64,000 nucleotides of DNA from contig OX485804.1 of the NCBI GenBank assembly GCA_950295325.1, positions 48,236,001 through 48,300,000 of the forward strand, given 5' to 3'. Position numbers and translations under genes: made by a program. This DNA comes from Polytrichum commune. Taxonomy: Eukaryota; Streptophyta; Polytrichopsida; Polytrichales; Polytrichaceae. The notes beneath the pieces are model-generated. The model had not been told where the DNA came from. It ran no database searches and saw only the letters and a program-made list of their open reading frames with translations. Positions 1 through 11,191 of this stretch are shown here, in pieces (the first letter of the stretch is position 1; the number at the start of each line of letters is the position of its first letter).

Positions 1-489
1 AATTGCTGAATTTCTGAACACACCTTCATGGTGTTATTGCAGGGTACTGTACATTTTCGGGACAACATAAGTAATTAATTTCAATGAGCAATTCACAACT
101 CCATCCCCACCAACATGCAAGTCTCCAGTCAATCAACAATCCCATGAAAGATACCTCCCATTCCACTGCAAGCATGGACAGTCCCCGGAGATCAGAAAGG
201 AGGGCAAAAAACAGTCTGGCAAAAATGTACCAACCAGGTAACTTTGTATACAGATTGGTCAATGTTAAAACAGCACACACACCTTAAGGGTGTTGCTGCA
301 TAGTAGTACAAGTGTACATTTTCAAGTGACAAAAGTAATGGTGACTTCACTTTGAAGAACACAACCATAAAAACTCATAAACCCACAAGGTATTGATTAC
401 CCAGATGTGCAATACCTACTCTATCCCCAACAGATAAATCATTCTGTGGGGCATCATCATCATCACCGTTTGAGTATATTATTCACAAA
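1..489. other. 3' flank of the EDM2-like gene with a short diverged duplication
   Basis: No gene seen. About 60 bp at 24-88 (ACACCTTCATGGTGTTATTG...) recurs in diverged form at about 279-345 (ACACCTTAAGGGTGTTGCTG...), so a segment of roughly 257 bp looks duplicated. The region probably holds the 3' UTR of the minus-strand gene. I did not find a convincing AATAAA-type signal. Confidence 0.4.
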
Positions 490-1485
490 TCAATCCTCCA
501 GCCAACCACCACCTTCATGGTAATCTTCACCTGGCAAAGGTGGAGGCGGTGATTGTTGCCATGGTGCCTGATGAAATTGCAGAGGTGGATTCACCTGCCG
601 ACGAGGATCACGATCCAGATACCTGTTGATTTGCATGCCTTGTAGAATAGGAGGAGGAGAAGATGGCAATGGTGTAGGAAAGGCCGATGATCGTTCAGGT
701 AGCACTGACTTAGGAAGTGCAGGTGGCGGGGGTGGATTCACCGGAGGATTGCCACGAGGAAGAGGAGGTAGGCGATGCTGAACACCACGATTGTTGTTGT
801 TGCCATACATGTCGCCACAAGGAGGTAGGGTAGTATTGTGGCTTGAATATACAGTATGAGCACGCACTGCAGAATCCCAACCAGATGTTGGAGTCAAAGG
901 ATGATGGCGACTTGAACTTGCAAATTGAGGATTCGGCGCAATGTCGTGCTGCGACTGTGAGGTTCGAGGAGGATGATGACCTGAAGTTGCTGCCACATTC
1001 TGGGAAGATGATCGAAGAGGACTGGGATGCACACCACGAGGCTGAGGTCGAGGATCACTATGAGGTGCAACTTTGGGATGATGACTTTGTGAAAGAGGTC
1101 GACCACCGAAACCGGGAGGACCGCTGCTTCGAGGTGCAATATTGATGTTATTTGGTGCATGCCGATTTGTAGCAGGAACAGCGAATGTTCTGGGATTCTG
1201 GTATTTGTTGATTTTGAGATTCCGCCGATTTGGTATGAACAGGCTGTTTAATCCAACATCCCCCGCTGGTGGCTGGCTGCGGACGGAATCTGAAGCATTT
1301 AGGGGTCGTCTTTCGTGATGTGTAGGTACTTCAAGCTCTTCCACACGACAGTCTGCACGTGATGATGGCATTCCTTTGTTGTGCTTCAATCTCTTGCGAA
1401 ACAAGTAAAGGTGTGGTGCAATGTGATTGCCCTGCTCTAACATTTCAGTGTCTGCACTGTGCACACTGCCTGGGAGGTAGAATGC
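490..1485 (-). other. Last EDM2 exon: end of conserved domain and proline-rich tail
   Basis: The exon opens with AFYLPGSVHSADTEML, the conserved end of the EDM2 methyltransferase-like region. It continues into about 290 residues rich in Pro, Ser, His and Asn (NPPVNPPPPPALP, QQSPPPPLPG), ending GGGWLED before the stop at 490-492. A proline-rich tail ending in a GGW-acidic motif is typical of EDM2 proteins. The acceptor is TGCAG at 1486-1490. Confidence 0.9.
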
Positions 1486-4400
1486 CTGCATTTTCACATT
1501 CCAAATTCCACTTAGCAATTGTCAAGGGGGCATTCAAACCTTAAGTTCTAAACCCTAGGAAGTGTTCATCACAGAAATTTTGAAATTTATTCACTGTTAG
1601 ACCTGTTCAACCTATCCCCTATAACTTAAACCCTGATCAGTGTTCATCCCAACAACAAAGAACTTTTAAAACTGGTTCCCAATTGCCTGCATTATGAATC
1701 CCACATTCACTTAGTGATCATCAAACAGGAAGTCAAACCCTAAACCCTAATCAAAGTTTCCTTCTCCATCACAGAATACAAAAGACTTGGTTTCAAATCA
1801 ATGTAATAGCAAAGAAGGTAAACTTTACCTTGCCAGCAAGGAGCTGATCATCATCCAAAATACACTCGTATTTAAATTCAATAGACCTGATTCTGTAGAA
1901 ATGAATGAAAATTTGTTTAGGCACAATGGAGAAGTGTACAACAGATGATGAGTAGGGAAAAGTGATATCCAATGGGCTGCGATTGGCAACCTTTCAAGAA
2001 AATGATATTTATAAGCCCGACTAACTGGATAAAGTGCTTCTTACTTCCCCACAATCAAAGCAACTTGAATAAGGGAACTTGGACACAGTTAAAGCCAAGC
2101 AAAGCAACTTACAACCCTGGGTCTTCAGGTACAATAAGGACAAGCAATTTTGGGTCGCTGTACAATGCATGTAATACAAATTTCTTTGCATCTGCAAACG
2201 GGGGGTTCAAACCTATGACCTGTATGCAAAACTTGGTTAGCTACCAAGTAAATAAGGTAATACGTCCTCTTGTCTACAAGTTACACAACAGGAAAAGCAA
2301 CTCATATTTCTGGCATATCCAACAGCAAATGTAGAATCTAATTACCTAGAGAAATTAATAACAGGAATTGCCACTACTACACATGTTATGTACTCATTAC
2401 TCATCACATACCCAAGAAAATTGCCACTACTACACATACACCCAAATGAATTTTTGAGATCCGTCCTTTCAGGAAGTTCTTACCAGATTTTGACAAGGTC
2501 CTAGGTCATCTTTTGTGACAGTAAGCCAATCCTTCTGCTCAAAATGGAAGGTGTTCTGATTACACCAGCATGGTAGGTCATTATGACATACACATTTTCA
2601 AACTAGAATCTCTAGCTGTAAAAAGACTTTGCCAACACAAGCTTAACAAATGAGATACTTCACACTGAGATACTTCCCACTGATTTATACACAAAGCCAA
2701 AACTCTGGGAGGTTTCAAGTGTGATTACTTTTGGTTTCAAGATATCGAAATTTTTGTAACTGCAGTTCCGTTTTCCAGTCCGGGTGAGAATTTCATGCAT
2801 CTTTATGGAGAAGTCGTTACTTCCACAGCAGAAATCTACCAACTGTAAGCAGCAACAACAAAATGTCAACACAAGAAGTGATTCATTCTGCACAGGCACT
2901 ATACTCCACATTTTTAGGTGCATAAATCTTTGATTTAAAACTCCAGTATTTAATATCCAAATTCCAGAATGAGAAATCAACTTCAATTTGCCTTCAGAAA
3001 GGACATGTCATCTAATACTTGGTCTCCAAGTCTGAAACTGAACAGAAATACAAGATGCAATGACAACAAACTAAAGATGTTATAGCAACAAAAAAAAAAA
3101 AATTTAAATACAATGTTCTTGCAATTATCAGAGGCAATACCCATACCATATCACCATCGTCTATGTGAATGTGTAGTCTGTTCGCCACCTGCCTCAGTAG
3201 AAAAATTCAAATCCAATCAAATCAAAACAAGAATAAATTGTAGAGAACTAGTAGAAAATAAATGTAGGAACCTGAAGCAGTTACGTCATGTCTACAGAGA
3301 TTAACTACCCTCAACAAGAACCCAACATAGAAAATTTGGAGCACTTGTTCTTTAAGCAGGATAAACTAACTCTTAGGTAGAAATTTGGACTCTTTCTCCA
3401 ATGTTTTTAAGTTCAGGTATAGCCTTATACCTTATAGAGCTATACCATCATTCCAAAGGATTGATTGATTTGGCATAATACTTTTGGGCATGATACAACT
3501 ACTACCCAAAGACATTGACAAGATTGTTTGTAGACAGAAGAGCTAAGTCTTAAAACACTTGAATGGCCTAACATTAAACTGTGTATTATTTGACCATGAA
3601 TATTATAACCTTCAGAACCATACCAATATATTAGCTGAGCCTGGAACTGAGAAATGAACCATGGCCCAGTCATGTATACCTCCTGCAGCTTCTCATCTTT
3701 TGTGAAGTGTCGTCCAAATGATGTATAGCGATTACCAAACAGAGTTGGAGCCAGAAAGGCTTTAAACATTCTCTGTGGACAGCCCAGACAAAAAAAATTG
3801 TTACTCTCTGAATCTTTATACCTCTTGCATATGCAATGTCAATCAATCAATCACTTCTATTGATTGTGACTGCTCAAAGTAATTCTTTGTATTACCCAAG
3901 ACTATTTTTATTTTATTTTATTCTGCTATTCTATTTGTACTTACATTTACATGTGTTTACATTATACTCTATGCCCACATGCAGCATTACATAAATTCTT
4001 GGCTATATCAAGATAAAGTGATTTATCAACTGAAGCCCATACAAAGCCAATAGATCACACCTCAGCGTTGATGATGCCTGAAACATCAGATGGTGGGCAG
4101 ATCATATAAGCGTCGTCAAGACGGTGTGATTTCTGAAATTTTGCCATAGCATTCCCAGCAGCCTGGATTCGATGTAAATAACAAGCATACAATAATCAGA
4201 TACATTTTGCAAGACAAAGACCTCCAAATCATGCAAACACCGAAATAATCACCAGATCATAGCCTGCCATGTCCAACTATAATCGATGAAAATGCTCTAA
4301 ACCCTAAACCCCAAACAGTCAATCCAGAAGTGGATCCCACATCATCAACTGCTTGCGCTCATTTCAATTAAAATACAACCGCAAATCTTTCTTCTTCAAC

Positions 4401-7400
4401 ATAAGATTGAATATAAAAGAAGACCACCATACTTTCAACATTGATGACAATTTTCCATCACTAATGAAATCTTTTTCCTTGAAAGTCTTGTCCTTGTAAG
4501 CCTTGGGAACTTTAAACAGTAGTGCAGATCTTATTTTCTCCTCTGGCTTCCTCTCCGCTGCCATTCTAATTACATCCAGTATTCTTCTGCACATCAAAAG
4601 ACCCAGTGTTAAAAACGAATAAACAGTCTGAAAGAGCACACATTTAACTCTAAACCCTATCAACCATCCCAAAACAGGTTAGATAAAGTAATTAATTAAT
4701 TAAAAGACACACACACAAACACACACCTGTTCATGCTGATATTCTCCCTTGCTGTATTTTTCTCCTGTGTTTTTTCTTTTTCTGAAAAGCCAGATTGGCC
4801 ACTTCCATATTGATTGGCCAATCTTGACTTAGCTCTAGGTGCGCCTGAAGTCCCAGCTACACCCCTGGCTTGGGCAGTTTTTTTGCTTTGAGAATTTAGT
4901 ATATTTTTTGTGCGGGGCTCACGTTGTTGTTCTGGGGTTGAAGGCTCAAGTAGATGATCTCGAGTAGGTGTTTGTAATTTAGGATCCAGAGCATGCTTCC
5001 TGCAGATGATAAATTATCACATCCATCACAATCTTCCAGAGGCAAGATTATGATGTAGAAAATAATACATAAAATTCAATTAATGTTGTAATCTTTGTGT
5101 TACTTGGCTACTCTGTATTATTTAGAGCCACTTTGTACTATTTACAAAGAAAATTGTTAGATTAAATATAAAATAGTTTTATTATACACCACCTTTGGAA
5201 GTTAGTGATGTCCGTTCAGGTGCACCCCAAATCAAATCAATTTACCTTAAAATTACAAAAATGAAAACACCATAAAAAGGGAATTGAGAGACACATTACA
5301 TGCAATAGATGATAAATCGCGGCCGTTTTCCAACCCTCCAAGCTCGTTGAGGCGCACATTTGTCATCAAATGCTATACTCCTGGAGAAACACATTTAAAC
5401 AAAGTAACTAACCAGAAAACCAGAAAATAGAACAGAAGAAATAGGAGAGCACACTCTGAACATTGACAATAATGTGATAGTATAGAAATCTGGTACGTTT
5501 TCACTTCTCTGTACCATGAGTGCTTATGAGGTTTGAAGGGCCTATGTTGACTAACTAAATTTTTGTGCAAAGGTGGTACACTTCAACATTTTATTTTGAG
5601 GTTTTTAACAAAGCCCCAACCAACCAAAATAATATCCTTGTACGCATCATGGTTCAGACAATTCTTACAGATAAAGGTAACCAGTAAACAAACAATTCAG
5701 TATCAGGGGAGAGATACTAGAGTTATCCTTAGAGTCTCCTAAGAACTCCTGTTTCGGAATAGAGTTTCCCCCCACTTTTGACAATTTATAATGATTTGAG
5801 TGTTCAAGTGGTGTCCGAACCCCAATTTTGGTGAAATGAAGGGAAGGCGTTTGACTTTGGCCAAAGACACCTATATAAAATTGAATCTCATGACAAACTT
5901 CGCATGATGCCTAAAACAATGCTCTCAAAAGTTTGACAAGGAGTTCACTATTACATTACCATCTCTTGGCCAAAGTCAAACACCTCCACTTCAATTCACC
6001 AAAAATTGAGGGTTCCAACACCATTTCAACACTCCTAAATATTATGAATTGTCAAAATTGGGGTGAAGCTCCCTACCAAAACATGTGATTTTGACAGACT
6101 TTAAGGATAACTCTATTAAAGATTTTGAAGTTACATACTCAAATCAAAGCAAGGTAAAACAAGCAATTGAAAACCAGAATGAAATGAAAACATCTCAAAT
6201 ATGAAGCAATGAGATTCCTTAGAAATAGAAAGCATTACAACAATGCTCTTACAGGCAATAGCATAGACAAAAATCTAGCAAGGATGACATAAGGATTTGA
6301 AATTCTGTTTCAAAAATATTTCCTTGGAGATAAGGTAACATTAAATAAAATTCTAGACTTTTTAACAGGTGAATTTTTTATACTCTCAAGAACTTCCACC
6401 TCTCACTGATAATTTGTAAATGTTGCATAATGGAACATCATGAAAGGGCATTGTCAAAGAAAGTTTGAACATACTCTGGCAAGCATTTCACATGCCAAGT
6501 TGCAGGGCATCGCCTGCACTTGGCAAGACAGAGCTCCTCAGTCTCATCTTCTTTGTCTTCACATTTTCCACACTTTTTACATGTATGCATTGGACATGTG
6601 AAGGTTTCCTCCCCACTCTGAATTCTCCTTGCCAGTGGTCTTTCATCACCTTGAGAAGGAGCTATCTCTTTTGCAATACAGTGGGGATGATAAAATTTTC
6701 CACACAGAGCAACTTCACATACAAAAACCTGCAGAATAACAACCAATGCAGAGTAAACAGCTGATCAATCAAAGTAACAGTTCACAAATAAGGGCAGTTT
6801 TGTCCTAACCTACAGCCAAAAAATAAGTGAAAATTCAAGTTTACCTCTCTTCCCGCTCCAAGAGTCTCATCAGAAGTACCAAGTTTGCCACAGACATAGC
6901 ATTGGTGCTTTTTGTACTTGCAATTCTTGCATAAATACTTTTCCATTTTCTGCAACTCCAAATAATCACTTTCCTTAAAAGAAGACAAGCACCACTGAAA
7001 GCATGAAAGAAAAGACGAGAAAATGCCAGAAGTGCATGCAGCAAGCTAACTGATAAACAAAGTGTTTCAGGCAGTAGCAAGAGGGGAAGAAATGCACCTA
7101 ATAAAGAATAACAAGCAGACAAACAGCAATCACCAAACAAACAAGAACATCAACAAATATTTAAATTGCATACCTTAGGATTTAGAAAAAGAATTAAAAG
7201 ATCCTCATTGGCCATGAGTTCAGAATGGCAAGAGCAATTGAGTGTCAACAATAGATGGCTTAGAACTCACCTCAAGTTCTGCTTTCGTAAAGCCAAGTGA
7301 TTTACAGTCTGAATCTATACCAGCTTCAGAATGAGCATGAAATGAACGCATGCATGGACCTTCACAACTGGTAAAACCCAGAATAATATTGTTAGACACT

Positions 7401-10400
7401 TATATGGGACTAATCATTGTCTTAGTAAAACATTATTTACATATGCCTGTCAGTAACAAACTCTCTTAGTATCCCTAATCATCATAATATCTTTAACAAG
7501 GACATCCTTAAAAACATACAGGAGCATAAGGTAATTGGGCCCGATTTGGGTTACTTAGCTCAATCAGACACATAAATTTGAGTATTGTGTGGTTGGATGT
7601 GGATCTAAGAACAGACACCAAAACAACATCAAGTGCTTGAAAGACATTGGACTAAGTGCCCAAAATTTGTTAACGGTTCTAGATCCAATAATCAACATAA
7701 TTGGGATCATTAAGATATGATCATTTAAGAAGAAAGAGAATCTTCACTTTGATAGTCGAATAAGATACTCATACGAGCTCCAAAAATTATGAATATCATA
7801 TTGGATCTGCTAATCATCTTGTACTACTCGCATGTTTATCATCCTAGGAGAAGTGGGTGCAGAGCTATAAGTGTCCGTTTTAGGCCCACTTTCCTTAGGT
7901 GAATTAGCAACATCTTACCTACGTATGGATAAGTGGCTGCACCACTCTCACATCCCTTCTAAAATATGGTTGCTAACACAAAGAGCCTCACCAAACAACC
8001 TATGTGCATCTATAATGAAACAATAGAGATATAGGCTTACCACAATAAGTCTCCACCATCATCACAAATTGTACACAAAGGATCACCCAGTTCTTCGTCA
8101 TCCTGGTCTATCTCTTCTTCTTCCACCTCCTCATCAGTTTCACTCATGCTGACATCATCTTCTGCATGTTGAAATCCGGTTTCCTGAATCCCTAAGGTTT
8201 CCTTCACTTCGCTGCTTTTTCCATTACCTGTTGTCATCCTTGCTTTTTTTTTTTTAGCACGCCATTGATCAAACACATCATTGTCTTCTTCGTCATCTGA
8301 TCTTGTGCGCTTCTGAGAATTTACAGCTTTCCTCGACAACAATGCTTGGTATGTCTCCAAAACCTGGAGAAGTGCCATAAGTTAATTGATCACTCAACAG
8401 CAGCTGAAAAGGAAGGCACCTCCAAACCATCTATAATTGAAGTAAATACCACAATAGAGCTACCATAGTCTCTCAAAAACTCATGTTTTGGTAGGGAATT
8501 TCACCCCACTTTTGACAAATTATAATGTTTTGTGTGTTCAAGTGGTGCCAGAACCCCCAATTTTGGTGAATTGAAGCAGAGGTGTTTGACTTCGGCCAGG
8601 AGATGATTATGTAAAAACGGTGCTCTTGAAAGTATGACAAGGAGTCCATTTTTACATAACCATCTCTTGGCTGAAGTCAAACACCTCTGCTTCAATTCAC
8701 CAAAATTGGGGGTTCCAACACCACTTGAATGCTCCTTAAACATTATGTATTGTCAAAAGTGGGTATTTTGAAGTTTTTAGAATAACAGGACTCATCATAA
8801 TCTCAGATAAATTTGCAACAGCATAATTCAGCATGGGACTCACATTGGCTGATGTCAAAATGGGGTCCAAAGCAATGTACTGCTCTATCAATTGCGATTG
8901 TTTTTTGAGGTACTCAAGAACAGTCTTTTCATCAGTATCTCTGCAAAACATCCACAGCTTCAATGTAAGTGAAAGCCTTTCAAGAAATAAACTTGAAAGG
9001 CAAGGTGGGGCAGAATTGAAGCAGTTGAGCTGGACTTTTAACAAACAGGGTCATGCATGGTATAAAATGCAACAGAAATCGTACCTTTCCAGCAGAAGCT
9101 TCCACACTGCCTTTGCAGTTGCAGTAGGATCCTTCTTCACAATATCAAGAAATTTGACAACAAAGTATACACTCTCCGATATTCTCTTGTAACTAGCAGC
9201 CGGCTTCCTCAGTTTTACCCTGGATAAAATAGTTGGAGTTGTGTGGCAAAATTTAAGAATACAGCAATCTAACAAGAAAAGGTTTTACTTACATTGAATA
9301 ATAAGCTATACATAAATTCTACGGCCCCCACCAATACAAACCAAATAACACCAACATATTGCCATTTTTCACACTGCATTTAGATGAGGATGCAAGAACT
9401 TCATTGTGGGATAATCCAAAAAGAAGGGAAGAACAATGCATATGCATGGAAGACAGATGTGGCTCCTTGCTCACCAATGGAACTCATCAATTTTCACTTG
9501 CAAGTGGATTGGGTGATCTGGGATGGACACAAACTTCCACGCTGTAATTTGACGCAGGTATTCGAATCCGCCATGCTGGCCTCGAACATGGAGCCTCTCT
9601 CGTGTCGAGCACCCAACATTGACAATGTTATTATTCTCGTGATGATGCAGAGGCAGCTCAAAAAGCGACACCAGCTCATTCTCCTCATCTAAAATGTCGT
9701 ACACATCAACCTCTGAAATTGGGTCGTCATCTTCTTCTTCACTAAAATCATCTTGGGCAAGACCTCGGGGCACCCGGCCGACCACCCTCACAGGTTTCTT
9801 CTGCTTGTGCATCCCTCGTGATAGTCGTGACAACGTCCCAGGGACATCATCCTCAGAGCCATCCAGTGTTGCCTCGGGGTCTGGATCCTGTCGTGACATC
9901 CCAGGGACATCATCCTTGAAGCCATCCATTGTTGCCTGGGTGTCTGGATCCTGCCGTGAAGTACCAGGGACATCATCCTTGAATCCATCCATTGTTGCCT
10001 GGGTGTCGGGATCCTGTTGTGATGATTGTAACATCCCTGGGGCATTGTCCTCGGAGCCATCCATTGTTGTTACCTGGGTGTCTGGATGCTGAAACTCCCT
10101 TGTTTCTTCCTCAGGTGCTTGTTGGGACCCAATTTCTTCGTCTCCAACTTCCTTCAACGACGCCGTTGAGCTTTGTGACTCAAGGACAGGCGAAGTTTCA
10201 ATGTGAGTATTGCCAGGTAAAGCATTCCCCTCAACTTCCACAGGTAGTACCTCTGATGTGGGTTGAGCATCGGAGACAGCTGAACGTCCCGCTAAAATAG
10301 CTGACTGGGCAAAATAGCCATATTTACGAAGTTTATGAGGTGGAAAATCGATGCCTGCAAGGTCGATAAACATGTCATACTCTCCATCTCGATCCCCATG

Positions 10401-10460
10401 CATTACCAGGTGACCTATTCGGGCCATGAGAAGCCGCCTTTGAATACAAGAATCACAAGC
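490..10460 (-). CDS. EDM2: EDM2-like PHD-finger / methyltransferase-like chromatin protein (18 exons)
   Basis: Exons, in transcription order: 9475-10460, 9085-9219, 8844-8940, 8041-8363, 7271-7367, 6845-6973, 6475-6728, 5300-5380, 4727-4999, 4433-4586, 4061-4162, 3680-3772, 3147-3188, 2729-2842, 2484-2555, 2113-2219, 1829-1886, 490-1485. All junctions are GT-AG and phases agree, with 4,113 nt open from 10460 to the stop at 490-492. The product would be 1,359 residues from the Met at 10427, or longer if a 5' exon is used; Arabidopsis EDM2 has about 1,300. Diagnostic EDM2 motifs seen: CTICDDGGDLLCCEGPC, KCRRCPATWHVKCLPE, YTSFGRHFTKDEKLQE, VDFCCGSNDFS, GLNPPF, FYLPGS, and the C-terminus GGGWLED. 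In Arabidopsis EDM2 is a nuclear protein that, with ASI1/IBM2 and AIPP1, promotes full-length transcripts of genes with intronic heterochromatin (RPP7, IBM1). That role is inferred here by homology. The true start is the least certain part. Confidence 0.93.
1829..3772 (-). other. Methyltransferase-like domain of the EDM2-like protein (6 exons)
   Basis: Exons 3680-3772, 3147-3188 (only 42 nt), 2729-2842, 2484-2555, 2113-2219 and 1829-1886. The translation runs FLAPTLFGNRYTSFGRHF, VANRLHIHIDDGDM, LVDFCCGSNDFS, NTFHFEQKDWLTV, VIGLNPPF, then PKLLVLIVPEDPG. The VDFCCGSND loop corresponds to the motif-I loop and the NPPF tetrapeptide to the catalytic motif IV of adenine-type methyltransferases. In EDM2 this fold is conserved, but enzymatic activity is not established to my knowledge. 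Compared with Arabidopsis, the stretch after NPPF is shorter here (ADAKKFVLHALY). Five very short exons in a row make automatic gene prediction prone to error at this point. Confidence 0.9.
4061..4999 (-). other. Linker exons between PHD block and methyltransferase-like domain
   Basis: Exons 4727-4999, 4433-4586 and 4061-4162. The first encodes KHALDPKLQTPTRDHLLEP, matching the EDM2 segment after the PHD cluster, then a polar low-complexity stretch rich in Gln, Lys and Ser. The second is lysine-rich (EKIRSALLFKVPKAYKDKT). The third (AAGNAMAKFQKSHRLDDAY) corresponds to the helix before the methyltransferase-like domain in EDM2. Phases are consistent on both sides. Confidence 0.85.
5720..6113. 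mobile_element. Foldback MITE, copy A, in an EDM2 intron
   Basis: The two halves are near-perfect inverted repeats across about 390 bp. The ends are GAGTTATCCTTA and TAAGGATAACTC, flanked by TA on both sides (5718-5719 and 6114-6115). That suits a Tc1/mariner-type MITE with TA target duplication. It lies in the 5381-6474 intron. The same family is at 8457-8788. Confidence 0.88.
7560..7935 (+). repeat. Dispersed repeat in an EDM2 intron (second copy near 48.6-48.9 kb)
   Basis: Matches 48600-48930 in the same orientation at several blocks. Examples are TCTTCACTTTGATA, GAGCTCCAAAAATTATGA, GAGAAGTGGGTGCA versus GAGAAGTGAGTGCA, and CAAAATTTGTTAA. The element type is unknown; no coding capacity was recognised. 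It makes up most of the 7368-8040 intron. Confidence 0.7.
8457..8788. mobile_element. Foldback MITE, copy B, in another EDM2 intron
   Basis: Long palindrome sharing the internal sequence of copy A: a TTTTGGTAGGGAA block, the CACTTTTGACAA block, and the TTCAATTCACCAAAA centre arms. The left end is GAGCTACCATAGTC after TA at 8455-8456. The right end is degraded near 8788. It lies in the intron between the exons ending at 8363 and 8844. Copy B is more compact than copy A. Confidence 0.85.
9475..10460 (-). other. EDM2 exon with lineage-specific N-terminal extension plus EDM2 N-domain
   Basis: This 986-nt exon encodes two parts. The first roughly 200 residues (ACDSCIQRR..., a FIDLAGIDFPPHKLRKYGY segment, then a Ser/Glu/Asp-rich stretch) have no counterpart in the EDM2 proteins I know and include four copies of a DPDTQATMDGFKDD-type repeat. 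The last roughly 90 residues match the conserved EDM2 start: an acidic run (DFSEEEDDDP), VYDILDEENELVSLFELP, then LRQITAWKF. This block continues across the next splice as HWVKLRKPAASYKR. The upstream extension could reflect a fused or newly recruited exon. Confidence 0.8.
9835..10092 (-). repeat. 63-bp coding minisatellite in the EDM2 N-terminal exon
   Basis: Four units begin at 9835, 9898, 9961 and 10033 (spacing 63, 63 and 72 bp). Each encodes a variant of RQDPDTQATMDGFKDDVPG. The two middle copies are almost identical in DNA, the outer ones more diverged, and all unit lengths are multiples of three, so the frame is kept. The peptide is acidic and probably disordered. Confidence 0.9.
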
Positions 10461-10514
10461 CTGTGCGAATAGGTATGAAAGGAGTCAGCATCAACTTCAA
10501 CAGAAAGAGGCTCA

Positions 10515-11160
10515 CAATAACCCTCAAATACCTATAAAACCCTCCAATGCTTCCACAATGCCACTTCTTTACAATAGAGAGCAGAAAGTGGGAATATTTC
10601 TGTGTAAGTTAAAGATGTTCCAACAACATGTAAAGATCGAAGTAACCAGTAAACCAGAAAATAGGAATCAAAACAGAAAGGGAAAGTAAAGTTTTAAAGT
10701 TACATGCTCAATACAAAACAATCAAAAGGAAGCAATGAAAACCAGGATGAAATAGTAACCTAATCACACATGTGGCAACGAAAGGCATGAGGAAACAGCT
10801 ACAACTCCTCCAACAAAAAAGAGACTAAATGCAACAGTGTCACCACAATATAATTAGAGATATGTACACCTACAAAGCCCTCCAATGCTTCCACAATGCC
10901 AGTTCTTTACAATACAGAGCAGAAAGTGAGATAATTTCTTTTAAGACGAATATACTTGTTGGTTATCAATGTTCAAACGACAGGTACAGATAAAAGTTAC
11001 CAGTAAACCAAAACCTAGGGATCAAGAGAGGGAGTTACATACTAGATCCAAAGCAATCAAAATAAGAATCAAGGGAGATAGATTATCCAACGGTTTTAGA
11101 GTTACATACTTAAAACCAAGCAAACAAAAACTAGAATGAAATAGAAAATAAATCACATGC
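10515..11160. repeat. Tandem duplication (about 340 bp) in the first EDM2 intron
   Basis: CCCTCCAATGCTTCCACAAT occurs at about 10531 and again at about 10871. The following sequence stays alignable (GAGCAGAAAGTG, CCAGTAAACCA, AGTTACAT-C, GAATGAAATAG). Related sequence is also found at about 5640-5717 and 6116-6190, on either side of MITE copy A. Confidence 0.7.
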
Positions 11161-11191
11161 CGTGGCAATAGCCGTTTGACCAGGGCCCTAC

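Larger units (their letters stand above)
5300..8363 (-). other. PHD / zinc-finger block of the EDM2-like gene (5 exons)
   Basis: Exons 8041-8363, 7271-7367, 6845-6973, 6475-6728 and 5300-5380. A basic nuclear-type patch (AKKKKAR) and an acidic run (EEVEEEEIDQDDEE) precede the first PHD finger, CTICDDGGDLLCCEGPC, whose Cys pairs are split across an exon junction (…TTG TG / T TGT…). Further Cys/His pairs follow: CKNCKYKKHQCYVCGKLG, CGKFYHPHC, CPMHTCKKCGKC and CRRCPATWHVKC. This is the tandem PHD arrangement of EDM2, used in Arabidopsis to read histone H3 modifications. All recognisable zinc-ligand positions are kept, so I expect a folded module. The last exon of the block continues into the EDM2 motif RFIIYC-MKHALDP. 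Confidence 0.9.

Noticed and set aside
490-1160. Plus- and minus-strand frames such as 843-1145 overlapping the last EDM2 exon
   Set aside because: They are shadows of the proline-rich EDM2 frame.
1730-1755. Interstitial telomere from CCCTAAACCCTAA words here and near 4300
   Set aside because: Only two to three imperfect units; such telo-box words are common in plant introns and promoters.
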